A stretch of 64,000 nucleotides of DNA, from NCBI GenBank assembly GCA_023443745.1, contig JAEZTB010000030.1, positions 248,001 to 312,000 of the forward strand, given 5' to 3'. Shown in pieces: positions 45,327 through 53,200 of the stretch (the first letter of the stretch is position 1; each line of letters starts with the position of its first letter). Origin of the DNA: Bacillota bacterium. GTDB taxonomy: Bacteria > Bacillota > Clostridia > DSM-8532. Position numbers and translations under genes: made by a program. The notes below the pieces were generated by a model. That model did not search any database. It was not told the DNA's origin and was given only the letters and a program-made list of their open reading frames with translations.

Positions 45327-47168
45327 ATGGTCAACGCTATCCCATCATCTTGGACCTACAACGAAACACTTGAAAATCTTTTCTTCTTTTATCAGTGCTC
45401 AGAAGAGCTTCTTTCTTATACTTCTCCTGATAGCTTTAGGTTACCTGTCTGTAATAGCATGACACTCTGTTTTGAAATACGAAGAATATATCATTTCCTG
45501 TACCAGGGGAAGCAAATCGAACGTTACTATTCAAAATATATACCTTGTATTATAGATGAATTAATTGCCTCAATTCGGAATGACTTAGTCTTAAAACGAC
45601 ATTTGGGGCATAGATTGGAAAGCATCATTACTGGATTAACCTCAGCACGAACATCACCTTCAGAATTAATGAGATGGATTGATTTAATAACACAATCATG
45701 TGCCTTGCAAGTTCACATGGACTCAAATAAACAAAGGATTATTGAGATTGTTAAAAGCACTTCCGATAAGAAAGAACTTATTAATTGCACCCAAAATTTA
45801 TATATCGATCTTATTGCATTCGGGTATTCACCAGAATATATATATCAATCTATTATCCGTTATTTTGACAACAGATATAATTATATTACTAAACCAGATG
45901 ATATATTATCTTTTATGGCATCTTTTAATTGTGAAAAAAATAATTTTGAATTTTATATCGTTACTGATACATTTACCCTAGAAAATTTCTCAAGGATTGA
46001 ACCACAGTATGGAAATCATCTGCGAATTAAAGAGATTGACTTACAAGAAATTCTCGAACTAAAAAAAACGAATGGTCGCATTAATAAATTTCATGACACA
46101 TATGTAAAACTTAACAGTAATGGTCAAGACAATATTAAGATGTTATCATGCTGGGCTGAGGCGCTTGATCCATATAGTGCCTTTGAACATATTTCACAAT
46201 TCTTTGATTTAGTACAATGCTTTGAAGGTTATTTTAAGCATAAATCCGAGCGAAAAATAGTTTTCGATATACTACAGAAACAGATTGATAAATTCTCAAC
46301 AATAAAACTCAGAAAAACAATCCCGAGTAGACCCTATATAGAGCAAGAAGCAATTAATAGACGAATTGATATAATGCTAACTCCCGATTGTACATCGATG
46401 AGTGTAGTATTCTCCCTTTTAAAAGCACTCGATATGCATCTTGATGCTCTTAATTGTAAAAATGCTGAAACAATGTTAAGAACCTTTTGGATAGCTCTAG
46501 AGACTTTATTCTTTGAATCAAGTGAAAAATGTGAACGAGAAAATGCGAAGTTCTGCTTATTGAATATAGTACAAAAGACTTACATCCTCAAGCAGTTTAG
46601 ATTTATGTATGAACAATTAAGAGAAGCAATACCTTGTCCTGAATTTTGGGAAGGTATGCAGATATCTGATTTTTCTCAGTTCGTAAAGGTATTCATGTCT
46701 AGCTTCGCAGATTCAGAGAACTTTAAAAAATTTACTCAACAATTATCAAATAACCCTCTATTACGGTCAAGAATCTTCAATTTTAGAAAAGAATTATGTG
46801 ATTGTAAATGTGTTTCACATAAGATTGAACAGCATCGAGAAAAAGTGTCTTGGCACATTGATAGAATATATCGAACAAGAAATTTAAGCACTCATGCTGG
46901 TATGTCGATGCCGTATATACATGAAATCTTATTCAATATCCATAATTATTTTGATTATGTTGTAAACTACATTATATGCAAGTTGGAGAACAATCATAAT
47001 ATTGAGAGTATATCTTCATTAGTCTTTGAAGCCAAGAATGACAATAATCTTCATCTAGCTTATTTATCCAGAAATGAAGCAATAAACTCGGATAACTATT
47101 TACATGTTTTATTTGGACCTGATCAAAGAATTTTAAATTACAATTTTGAAATTATTTTTGAAGATTAA
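45327..47168 (+). CDS. large HEPN-motif protein, putative defence RNase
   Basis: A 613-residue soluble protein. The C-terminal ~110 residues contain YRTRNLSTHAG, with R518-N519-x3-H523, the R-(polar)-x3-H active-site motif of HEPN ribonucleases, within a helical DRIYRTRNLSTH...ILFNIHNYFDYVVNY context as in ApeA-like HEPN domains. The N-terminal 480 residues are helical with scattered Cys (ELCDCKCVSH just before the HEPN domain) and not recognised. By comparison with ApeA-type abortive infection proteins it may cleave cellular or phage RNA on infection. It has its own promoter and GGAGGTG site and is the only plus-strand cargo gene. Confidence 0.7.
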   Translation: MVNAIPSSWTYNETLENLFFFYQCSEELLSYTSPDSFRLPVCNSMTLCFEIRRIYHFLYQGKQIERYYSKYIPCIIDELIASIRNDLVLKRHLGHRLESIITGLTSARTSPSELMRWIDLITQSCALQVHMDSNKQRIIEIVKSTSDKKELINCTQNLYIDLIAFGYSPEYIYQSIIRYFDNRYNYITKPDDILSFMASFNCEKNNFEFYIVTDTFTLENFSRIEPQYGNHLRIKEIDLQEILELKKTNGRINKFHDTYVKLNSNGQDNIKMLSCWAEALDPYSAFEHISQFFDLVQCFEGYFKHKSERKIVFDILQKQIDKFSTIKLRKTIPSRPYIEQEAINRRIDIMLTPDCTSMSVVFSLLKALDMHLDALNCKNAETMLRTFWIALETLFFESSEKCERENAKFCLLNIVQKTYILKQFRFMYEQLREAIPCPEFWEGMQISDFSQFVKVFMSSFADSENFKKFTQQLSNNPLLRSRIFNFRKELCDCKCVSHKIEQHREKVSWHIDRIYRTRNLSTHAGMSMPYIHEILFNIHNYFDYVVNYIICKLENNHNIESISSLVFEAKNDNNLHLAYLSRNEAINSDNYLHVLFGPDQRILNYNFEIIFED

Positions 47169-47266
47169 GGTGTATCATACTAGATTATTATTTAGTATCC
47201 TGTGTTATAGTCTGATTGTTTTAAAGTTTTGTTTCAAACATCTAAAAATTAATATTTTAACTTTTA

Positions 47267-47338
47267 GGAAGCATAACTTTTCCTTCCCTAAAAAGAAGCA
47301 TAACCTTTCCAAACGGAAAGGTTATGCTTCCTGCCACA
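47267..47338 (-). repeat. right-end TnsB-binding repeats
   Basis: Three copies: 47267-47283 (GGAAGCATAACTTTTCC) and 47294-47310 (AGAAGCATAACCTTTCC) on the plus strand, and 47315-47331 on the minus strand, touching terminal TGCCACA. The last two form a 16-bp-arm palindrome with a four-base loop. The terminal copy points inward like those of the left end, while the two inner ones point outward. Confidence 0.85.
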
Positions 47339-47343
47339 CTGTT
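47339..47343. repeat. right copy of the 5-bp target-site duplication
   Basis: CTGTT immediately follows the right terminus, identical to 32,186-32,190. Confidence 0.9.
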
Positions 47344-47361
47344 CAATACTTTGTACCTACT

Positions 47362-47487
47362 TCATTTGTGAAAACCATGTAAAAAAAATTTCTTATTCTT
47401 CTCTATAGCAGACCCTCTTTTCGTAAAATAAAGCGGTTTTCTGCCGTCATTCTCAAATCCAATTATATCAAAAAACTCGGCTCCGGG
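47362..47487 (-). pseudogene. possible gene remnant right of the transposon
   Basis: A minus-strand frame without a start codon reads EFFDIIGFENDGRKPLYFTK and about 16 further residues before a stop. The composition is protein-like, but no family is recognised, and it begins right after an in-frame TAG. Possibly the 3' remnant of an element gene. Confidence 0.25.
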
Positions 47488-47513
47488 CTACCCTTGGACG
47501 TATTCAAATTATT

Positions 47514-48383
47514 CTATGCCACGGTCTGTTCCAGAAGGAGTATCCTCTGCTGGATTCCACGTTGTGTTCTTCCGCATGAGGGGAGGTTTTTCTTTTGGGA
47601 CTGTACGCCGGTTGGAGGTTTTTGCGGCGGTTTCAGCTTATCAGTCCATAACACAAGAGGCGGCGAATATGGTTGGTACAGATTGATGAAACCGAGAGGC
47701 GGCGGCTCTCCATCGACTTTGTGTTTTGTCTGTCTGCCGATTGAAACCTCTGCGGAGACAGCAGTGGATACCCTGCCGGTGCTGCGGGGCACAGTATCCC
47801 CTTGGCGGAGTGGTTCACACGCTTGCACAAATGGCTCATACGCCGTTTCAATGGATGCGGCGGTGTCTACAGCCGCATTGAGAGAATTATCGCTTACAGG
47901 GGCGAAGCTGGGTTCACCGTTTTCAGCAGGACTTTCTTCATTAAATAAGGTATCAAAGGTATTTTCCTGAATGGCTTTCATAAGCGCCAGCTTGGAAAGG
48001 TTCTGTCCTGCCGCAAGGTCAATATAAAAAGAGCGCTGCTCCTGGGTTTCGCAGCACTCCAGTATGACGGCGTTCTGTGTCCAGCCAAGAGATTGTGCTT
48101 TTTCCATGAGAGCCGGGTTGTTTGCATAGGTACGGTAAAAGTCACGCATCCTACGGAGATTGCGAAGGGAGAAGCCTTTCAGCGATGGAAACCGGGAGGC
48201 GAGCATTTCGGCCAAGTGAGCGACAAAGGCTTTTTCTCCCTGACGGCAGATGCATCGGCCGATCAAAGTATAAAGCTCCATCAGAGACCGGTTGGACGGC
48301 TTGTCATTGTTTTCATAGCATATGGTTATGGCGGACACGATCTGCTCCGCATAGGGGGAGCTGTCATTTTTCAGTGCTTTCAT
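47514..48383 (-). CDS. DUF1016 N-terminal domain protein
   Basis: A 289-residue protein. Residues ~10-150 match the DUF1016_N domain found at the front of YhcG-type PD-(D/E)XK proteins: LIGRCICRQGEKAFVAHLAE, LRNLRRMRDFYRTYANNP, LGWTQNAVILECCETQEQRS and YIDLAAGQNLSKLALMKAIQ. The nuclease half is missing. Instead the C-terminal 140 residues are a low-complexity Pro/Ser/Thr tail. Such domain-only versions occur in clostridial conjugative elements. Function unknown; a DNA- or partner-binding role is likely. Confidence 0.75.
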   Translation of the reverse strand: MKALKNDSSPYAEQIVSAITICYENNDKPSNRSLMELYTLIGRCICRQGEKAFVAHLAEMLASRFPSLKGFSLRNLRRMRDFYRTYANNPALMEKAQSLGWTQNAVILECCETQEQRSFYIDLAAGQNLSKLALMKAIQENTFDTLFNEESPAENGEPSFAPVSDNSLNAAVDTAASIETAYEPFVQACEPLRQGDTVPRSTGRVSTAVSAEVSIGRQTKHKVDGEPPPLGFINLYQPYSPPLVLWTDKLKPPQKPPTGVQSQKKNLPSCGRTQRGIQQRILLLEQTVA

Positions 48384-48467
48384 GGACTTCTCCTTTCCGG
48401 CTCGGTGTGAGCCTGTTTTTTTATGTACCCGGCAGAGTCGGCTCTGCCGGTGAGAATCTAAGGGGTA

Positions 48468-49046
48468 TCAGTAGCTTTGCCCCATTTCAAAGCCGCATTC
48501 CTGCTCTTGGGCGTCCTGGGTAGAGGTGATGTTGACATACTCTCCGATGATGCAGAGTGCCTCATCATAGCCACCGCTGGCGGTGATCCGTTCCCGCATT
48601 TCTTTTGCCTGTTCTCCAAGTCCGCTCTCTTTCAGTGTTCGGGACGCAATCCCCATCAGATTGAAAATGTTGCCGTCTTGCCCGATGAGGGCGCAGTCGG
48701 GCTTTTCCTTTTGAGCAGGCGGTTGGTCCATATCGACACCCAGCCGGTTGGGGAGGTAATCACTCAGCCAGGTGCCGCCAAAGGTTTCATGGCTCTGCAA
48801 CCGCCATATGGCGAGCTTTCCTATGTTCAGATCCACATTTTCCATAGAAAACAGCAGATTGGTGCAGCCGTCATGCTCAAAGACGGAAACATCTTTGAAA
48901 GTATCCCCGTTTTGCAGGATGCCCTCTTGTGTTAGCAGATCATTGATGCCGTTTACCCATTCCGTGAGGTCACCGCCGCAGCCCTGGATAATAAGCCCTT
49001 CACGGCCTGCCATGGCTCGAAGCTCATCTGTTGTAATCCGCTTCAT
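48468..49046 (-). CDS. integrative-element accessory protein, unknown
   Basis: A 192-residue soluble acidic protein. Recognisable only as a type often found in clostridial conjugative elements (LRAMAGREGLIIQGCGGDLT at the start, ALIGQDGNIFNLMGIASRTL and GGYDEALCIIGEYVNITS near the end). No catalytic motif seen. It precedes the DUF1016 gene by 85 bp on the same strand. Confidence 0.65.
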   Translation of the reverse strand: MKRITTDELRAMAGREGLIIQGCGGDLTEWVNGINDLLTQEGILQNGDTFKDVSVFEHDGCTNLLFSMENVDLNIGKLAIWRLQSHETFGGTWLSDYLPNRLGVDMDQPPAQKEKPDCALIGQDGNIFNLMGIASRTLKESGLGEQAKEMRERITASGGYDEALCIIGEYVNITSTQDAQEQECGFEMGQSY

Positions 49047-49105
49047 ATTGTTCCTCCATTCATTTATTGTAGTCTACGAGGGTTGATTATGATAAAAGTC
49101 CGGTG

Positions 49106-49669
49106 TTAACCCATAACCGGGCCGTTTTGCTGGTTAGAATTGGAGTTGCCTTCCTGTTGGCGGTCCCTTTCCATATCAGGCTGTTCCGAATAGCAGTGGT
49201 TCAGAAGAGCCGCCACTTTCTCCGGCACATTGTCGAAATCCACATGGTGATCCCGCTCGACAGAAACGGTGTACCAGTATTCGTATGGAATATATACAGT
49301 TGACAGGTACTTGGATTGATCGGGCTTTATGTTCTCGCCGCCTTGTTCGATGACGCCCTTCGGTGTTAAGAAGAAGGTTCCCCAATGCTCGCCGGAGGAC
49401 TCCAGATCAAGTGTTACGATGCCCAGCCCGATATGACCGGTGTTGCGTCCCTGTATGACAGCGGGGAGCTCAACGAATTCATAGCCGCTATCGAGACAGT
49501 CCGTACCATAGATGTCTGTTAAAATGTCGTGCATCCGTTTCAGTATCTCTTTGGCATAGCTGTCATCTTCCGAATTACAGGATTTATCCAGCTTCGGGAA
49601 GTCCACCGTTGGAAGCAGATAGTTTAACTGTTCTATATAAACTGTCCGCAAATCTTTATTACCCATATT
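49106..49669 (-). CDS. integrative-element accessory protein, unknown
   Basis: About 187 residues. The start at 49,669 follows GAGAGGTG. The sequence is a mixed alpha/beta protein (IQGRNTGHIGLGIVTLDLES, GEHWGTFFLTPKGVIEQGG, VYIPYEYWYTVSVERDHHVD) with a Gln/Asn-rich C-terminus. No family function. The stop codon of the upstream DUF4314 gene abuts its ribosome site, so the two were one operon. Confidence 0.65.
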   Translation of the reverse strand, partial: NMGNKDLRTVYIEQLNYLLPTVDFPKLDKSCNSEDDSYAKEILKRMHDILTDIYGTDCLDSGYEFVELPAVIQGRNTGHIGLGIVTLDLESSGEHWGTFFLTPKGVIEQGGENIKPDQSKYLSTVYIPYEYWYTVSVERDHHVDFDNVPEKVAALLNHCYSEQPDMERDRQQEGNSNSNQQNGPVMG

Positions 49670-49680
49670 TAATTCACCTC

Positions 49681-49935
49681 TCATTCCATTTTCATGCCGA
49701 ATTGCTCGGTTTCGTTTTCCAACAGATCGGTTTGTTCCGGGCGTGAGATAACGGAAAAATTGTCCTCACCGGGGTGACGCCGAGGGTGCGCCCGTTGTCA
49801 AAAGTGCAGTGGAGCGTACCAATATCATCGACAAGGTTCACCGTACCTTCCGTACCGGGTGCAATGGGGGCATAGGGATCATCCATTCCAATCAGTCGGA
49901 TGCGGGTCCCTTTCGGGTATTGCTCCTTTTGTCAT
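49681..49935 (-). pseudogene. DUF4314 gene with two frameshifts
   Basis: Read in one continuous protein the sequence is a DUF4314 domain: KGTRIRLIGMDDPYAPIAPG, TVNLVDDIGTLHCTFDNGRT, then a tail ending EQFGMKME. The start ATG (49,935, after GGAGG) is out of frame with the domain by one extra base in the AAAAGGAG run, and the tail is out of frame by one lost base in the CCCCGGTGAG run (~49,770). Either the gene is dead or these are sequence errors in short runs. Only the middle 64 codons are open. Confidence 0.7.
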
Positions 49936-49958
49936 AGTTCTTACCTCCACATTTTTCA

Positions 49959-50699
49959 TCATCGTATTTCCACCATCTGCTCCCATTGCAGAATGAATTG
50001 TCCTTCAACGGTGCGGTTGTCATGGTAGTGCCCGAAAAACCAGTAGTCGAAGCTGCACCGGCGTTTGACCGTTTCTAAGAAGCCGGTCAGACGATCCGGC
50101 TTGTAGGGATGGCACACCTGTGCCGCAATGCTGTCGGGGGCGCAGTGGGTCAGGATGCAGTCCACACGCCATCCTGCGTTCTCCAGATTCTTCAGGGCAG
50201 TTCCATATTCCTCATCGCAGGGCATTTCCTCTTTCCACCACGAAATATGGTTGATGCGGTACAGTGCCCTGCGCCGATCCAGCACCCGCTTTTTATGTAG
50301 AAAGTCGGGAGCGTCCGGTTCCAGTATGCCTGCGCTGATGTCGTGGGAAGCTGCGCCGCCCATCGTGAAAAAAGTCATCCCGCCGATGTCAAAGACCCGT
50401 CCGCGCATCAGGTGCAGGATATGCTTTCGCACCTGATGCACACTGCCGCCGTTCCACTCCATAGTCGGGAAGCGGTTTAACAGGTCAAAGTTTTCGTGAT
50501 TGCCGTCTATAAACAGGGTGGTGAACGGCTGATCGTTCAGCCAGTCCAGCCCTTGGTTCGATTGGGGCGTTTCATCCCATATTCCGAAATCGCCGCATAC
50601 GATAACGTAATCCTCCCGGCATAGGCCCGGTCCTGCGGGGAAGTATTCTTTTTCAAATCTGCGGAAATTGCCGTGGGTATCTCCTGTGATATAAATCAT
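49959..50699 (-). CDS. calcineurin-like metallophosphoesterase
   Basis: A 246-residue phosphoesterase with the complete two-metal motif series: ITGDTHGNFRRF, VIVCGDFGIWD, LFIDGNHENFD, CILTHCAPDS and WFFGHYHDNR. It would hydrolyse a phospho-mono- or diester, perhaps a nucleotide. Such genes are regular passengers of clostridial integrative elements. It lies 14 bp after the first recombinase gene and is probably cotranscribed. Confidence 0.9.
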   Translation of the reverse strand: MIYITGDTHGNFRRFEKEYFPAGPGLCREDYVIVCGDFGIWDETPQSNQGLDWLNDQPFTTLFIDGNHENFDLLNRFPTMEWNGGSVHQVRKHILHLMRGRVFDIGGMTFFTMGGAASHDISAGILEPDAPDFLHKKRVLDRRRALYRINHISWWKEEMPCDEEYGTALKNLENAGWRVDCILTHCAPDSIAAQVCHPYKPDRLTGFLETVKRRCSFDYWFFGHYHDNRTVEGQFILQWEQMVEIR

Positions 50700-50713
50700 C
50701 TTTGGTTCCTCCG

Positions 50714-52333
50714 CTATATGATCTGCTCGATTTCCGTTCCATCCTTGAAACGGATGAGCAGTTTTTCTTCGCTCAGTACCCTGACGGCGCTGATAAGCTG
50801 TCGCACCGCCACCTCGTCAAATCCGGTGATGCCTGTATCCACCGTGTCCAGTCCTGCGGCTATCTGTTCCGCACGCTTGTCTGCCTGTGCAATGTCCTGC
50901 TGGTTTTTTTCAAGCTCGTTCCGCTTTGCGATCAGTGCGGAAAACTCCATGCTGATTTTATTCAGTTCCTCATCGTATTGGGTGGAGTTTACTCCCACGG
51001 ATGCGGCGAGCTGGAGGAGCTCGTACTGCTGATTCCGCAGCTCCGACAGTCTGCCGTCGATGGCTGCAATACTGGTTTCCCCGCCCTTTTCAGAGAGGGC
51101 GGACAGGATGCTGTCCTGCAGCAGTGCTTTCATGGTCTTTAGGCTGAACATCTCGTTCATGGCCGAGACCACGGCGGCGTGGATACGGCTTTCCTCCAGC
51201 GTGGGGGCATCCTTGCAGAACTTTTTGCCGTTTTCCAGGCGGTTGATGCACCGCCAGACGATTTTCTTTCCCTCCGGCCTTGTCCATGTAACCCGGCGGT
51301 AGGGGCTTCCGCAGTCGCCGCAGGATAAAAGCTCCGTCAGCACATACTTGCCGCTGTACTTGGCAAGCTCGGTTTTAGCGGTGGCACTGACTTTTCTCAG
51401 GCTGGAGCGCCGGGCCATTTCCTCCAGTACCCGCTGGAAGGTCAGCTTGTCGATGATGGCTGGGTGGCAGTCATGGACGTAGTATTGGGGAAGCTCGCCG
51501 TTGTTCTTCTTGGACTGGCGGGTGAACAGGTCTGCGATGTAGGTCTTTTGGAGCAGGGCATCCCCGATGTATTTTTCATTTTTGAGCATACCGCGGATGA
51601 CGCCGTCATTCCACTTTTTATGGCCCCGCACTGTTTTGATGCCGTCTGCCTCAAGGTCGGTGATGATTTTGGCTACGCTGTGCCCCACCAGATACCGGGA
51701 GAAAATCCTGCGGACGATTTCCGCTTCCTCCTGGTCGATTTCCGGCAGATCGTCCTCGCCCTTGCGGTAACCGAGGAAGCCTGCGTAGTGGTAGTAAACC
51801 TTGCCGTCCTTGAAATTCTTGCGGTGTCCCCAGCGGATGTTGCCGCTCATGGACTCGCTCTCGGCCTGAGCCTGACTCATCATAAAGGTGAGGATCATCT
51901 CGTTGTCCATGTAAAGGGTGTTGACATTTTCCTTTTCAAAGAAAACCCCTACGCCCATTCGCTTGAGCTTGCGGACATAATCGAGGCCGTCCAGCGTGTT
52001 CCGGCAGAACCGGGATACCGATTTGGTTATGACAAGATCCACCTTGCCTTTTTCACAGGCTTTGATCATCCGCAGGAAGTCCTTGCGCTTTTTGGTGGAG
52101 GTGGCGGTTTTGCCCTCGTCCGCGAACATATCCACCATGGTCCATTCGGGCTGGGCGGCGATTTTTTCGGTATAGTATTCAATCTGCGCCTGATAGCTGT
52201 CGAGCTGTTCCTCGGAGTTGGTGGAAACGCGGCAGTAGGGCGCCACACGCAAACTCTTTTTTCGGATATCTTTTTGGGCGTATATCGGATCGGCAGGGAT
52301 AACCGTTACCTTCCTGATTGCTGTCGCAGGCAT
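50714..52333 (-). CDS. large serine recombinase 1
   Basis: A 539-residue site-specific recombinase. The catalytic domain (residues ~28-170) carries the nucleophile Ser in YCRVSTNSEEQ (about residue 37) and the SRFCRNTLDG arginine helix. A Recombinase domain follows, and a zinc ribbon (LLSCGDCGSPYRR, WRCINR...KFC) precedes a long coiled coil near residues 420-490. The start has GGAAAGGAG and overlaps the end of recombinase 2. It would catalyse excision or integration of the element. Confidence 0.92.
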   Translation of the reverse strand: MPATAIRKVTVIPADPIYAQKDIRKKSLRVAPYCRVSTNSEEQLDSYQAQIEYYTEKIAAQPEWTMVDMFADEGKTATSTKKRKDFLRMIKACEKGKVDLVITKSVSRFCRNTLDGLDYVRKLKRMGVGVFFEKENVNTLYMDNEMILTFMMSQAQAESESMSGNIRWGHRKNFKDGKVYYHYAGFLGYRKGEDDLPEIDQEEAEIVRRIFSRYLVGHSVAKIITDLEADGIKTVRGHKKWNDGVIRGMLKNEKYIGDALLQKTYIADLFTRQSKKNNGELPQYYVHDCHPAIIDKLTFQRVLEEMARRSSLRKVSATAKTELAKYSGKYVLTELLSCGDCGSPYRRVTWTRPEGKKIVWRCINRLENGKKFCKDAPTLEESRIHAAVVSAMNEMFSLKTMKALLQDSILSALSEKGGETSIAAIDGRLSELRNQQYELLQLAASVGVNSTQYDEELNKISMEFSALIAKRNELEKNQQDIAQADKRAEQIAAGLDTVDTGITGFDEVAVRQLISAVRVLSEEKLLIRFKDGTEIEQII

Positions 52334-53199
52334 TTTCCAATCTCCTTTCCAGCCGATTCAAGGGCTTTTCCGTTGATGAGCCGCAGTCCCAAGCCACCGT
52401 CAGTAAGTTGGATTTCCTGCACCGCAGTTCTGAAAATCCTATTGCGAAAGTCATCATCCATCGGCTGGCTTGTGATTTGCTCCTTCAGTCTTTGCATCTG
52501 ATGGTAGGGGGTATAATCGGGCAGTCCGCTGTATTTTTCGGCGGCACAGGCCAGTATCAGCATTTTGGTATATTCTGTACCCGGCTCCGCTTTGTTCAGT
52601 TCACGGATTACCTCGTTCTGGATACGAGCCGCATCCAGCGTCAGCTCTCCAGCCTGCTGTGGAAGGGGCCAGTCTAAGAGGTCGGGGTTTTGTGCCAGTG
52701 CATCCAGCCGTTCTGTCAGGGCGGCGCGGGTATCCTCGTCCTCTATGTAGCGGCGGTTGGTACAACCTTCTTTTTCGCAGTACCAGCGGACTTTTTTCGA
52801 CGCCCTTGTATCGCGGAGCATCCTCCCGCCGCACACGCCGCAGACCGCCTTTTCACGGATGGGCTTGATGTAATCCGGGCAGGGCGTGAAAGTGTTTTTA
52901 TCTCCCTTGATGAGCTGGACGTCCATAAAGATTTCCGGTTCGATGATCGGTGGATACTCCTTTTCTCCGAGATAGCGTTCATTTTCGAGGATTCGCTTGA
53001 CCATGTGCTTATTCCATTGGCTGGCATGCTTATGGTAGGGGATGCCCCGAAGCATCATCTCATCGGCAATTTTGCTGTAGGCCATGCCCTCTGAGTAAAG
53101 CCTGAAAATCTCTTTGACGGCTGCCGACTCTGTGGGACAGCACTGGGTTTCACCGTTTTTCATCGTATATCCGAATGGGATTTTTCTCTGCCATGCCAT
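52306..53199 (-). CDS. recombinase-domain protein lacking the catalytic domain
   Basis: A 297-residue protein that starts directly in the Recombinase domain (RKIPFGYTMKNGETQCCPTE, SKIADEMMLRGIPYHKHASQ) and has a zinc ribbon (CGVCGGRMLRD, WYCEKEGCTNRRY). The N-terminal serine-nuclease domain is missing. Its start follows the stop of recombinase 3 by one base and its end overlaps recombinase 1, so it is an intact designed gene, not a fragment. It may be a DNA-binding or directionality subunit. Confidence 0.85.
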   Translation of the reverse strand: MAWQRKIPFGYTMKNGETQCCPTESAAVKEIFRLYSEGMAYSKIADEMMLRGIPYHKHASQWNKHMVKRILENERYLGEKEYPPIIEPEIFMDVQLIKGDKNTFTPCPDYIKPIREKAVCGVCGGRMLRDTRASKKVRWYCEKEGCTNRRYIEDEDTRAALTERLDALAQNPDLLDWPLPQQAGELTLDAARIQNEVIRELNKAEPGTEYTKMLILACAAEKYSGLPDYTPYHQMQRLKEQITSQPMDDDFRNRIFRTAVQEIQLTDGGLGLRLINGKALESAGKEIGKCLRQQSGR

Positions 53200-53200
53200 G

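Larger units (their letters stand above)
32191..47338. mobile_element. complete Tn7-like transposon, 15,148 bp
   Basis: Both ends are defined: TGTGGCA at 32,191 and its reverse complement TGCCACA ending at 47,338, flanked by CTGTT on both sides. Each end has several copies of a 17-bp repeat (consensus GGAAGCATAACCTTTCC) that must be the transposase binding sites. The core genes lie on the minus strand in the order tniQ2, tnsAB, tnsC, tniQ1. Cargo lies on both flanks: three genes after tniQ1 and one divergent gene right of tniQ2. The element is clearly more A+T-rich than the DNA on its right. TGTGG also begins Tn7 itself. Confidence 0.95.

Noticed and set aside
32191..47338. CRISPR array or Cas genes (RNA-guided transposon)
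   Set aside because: No regularly spaced repeats or Cas-like proteins were found inside the element. The repeated 17-mers are at the ends only and are irregularly spaced, as TnsB sites are.
51464..52501. Plus-strand ORF of 345 codons across the recombinases
   Set aside because: Shadow of two certain genes on the other strand.
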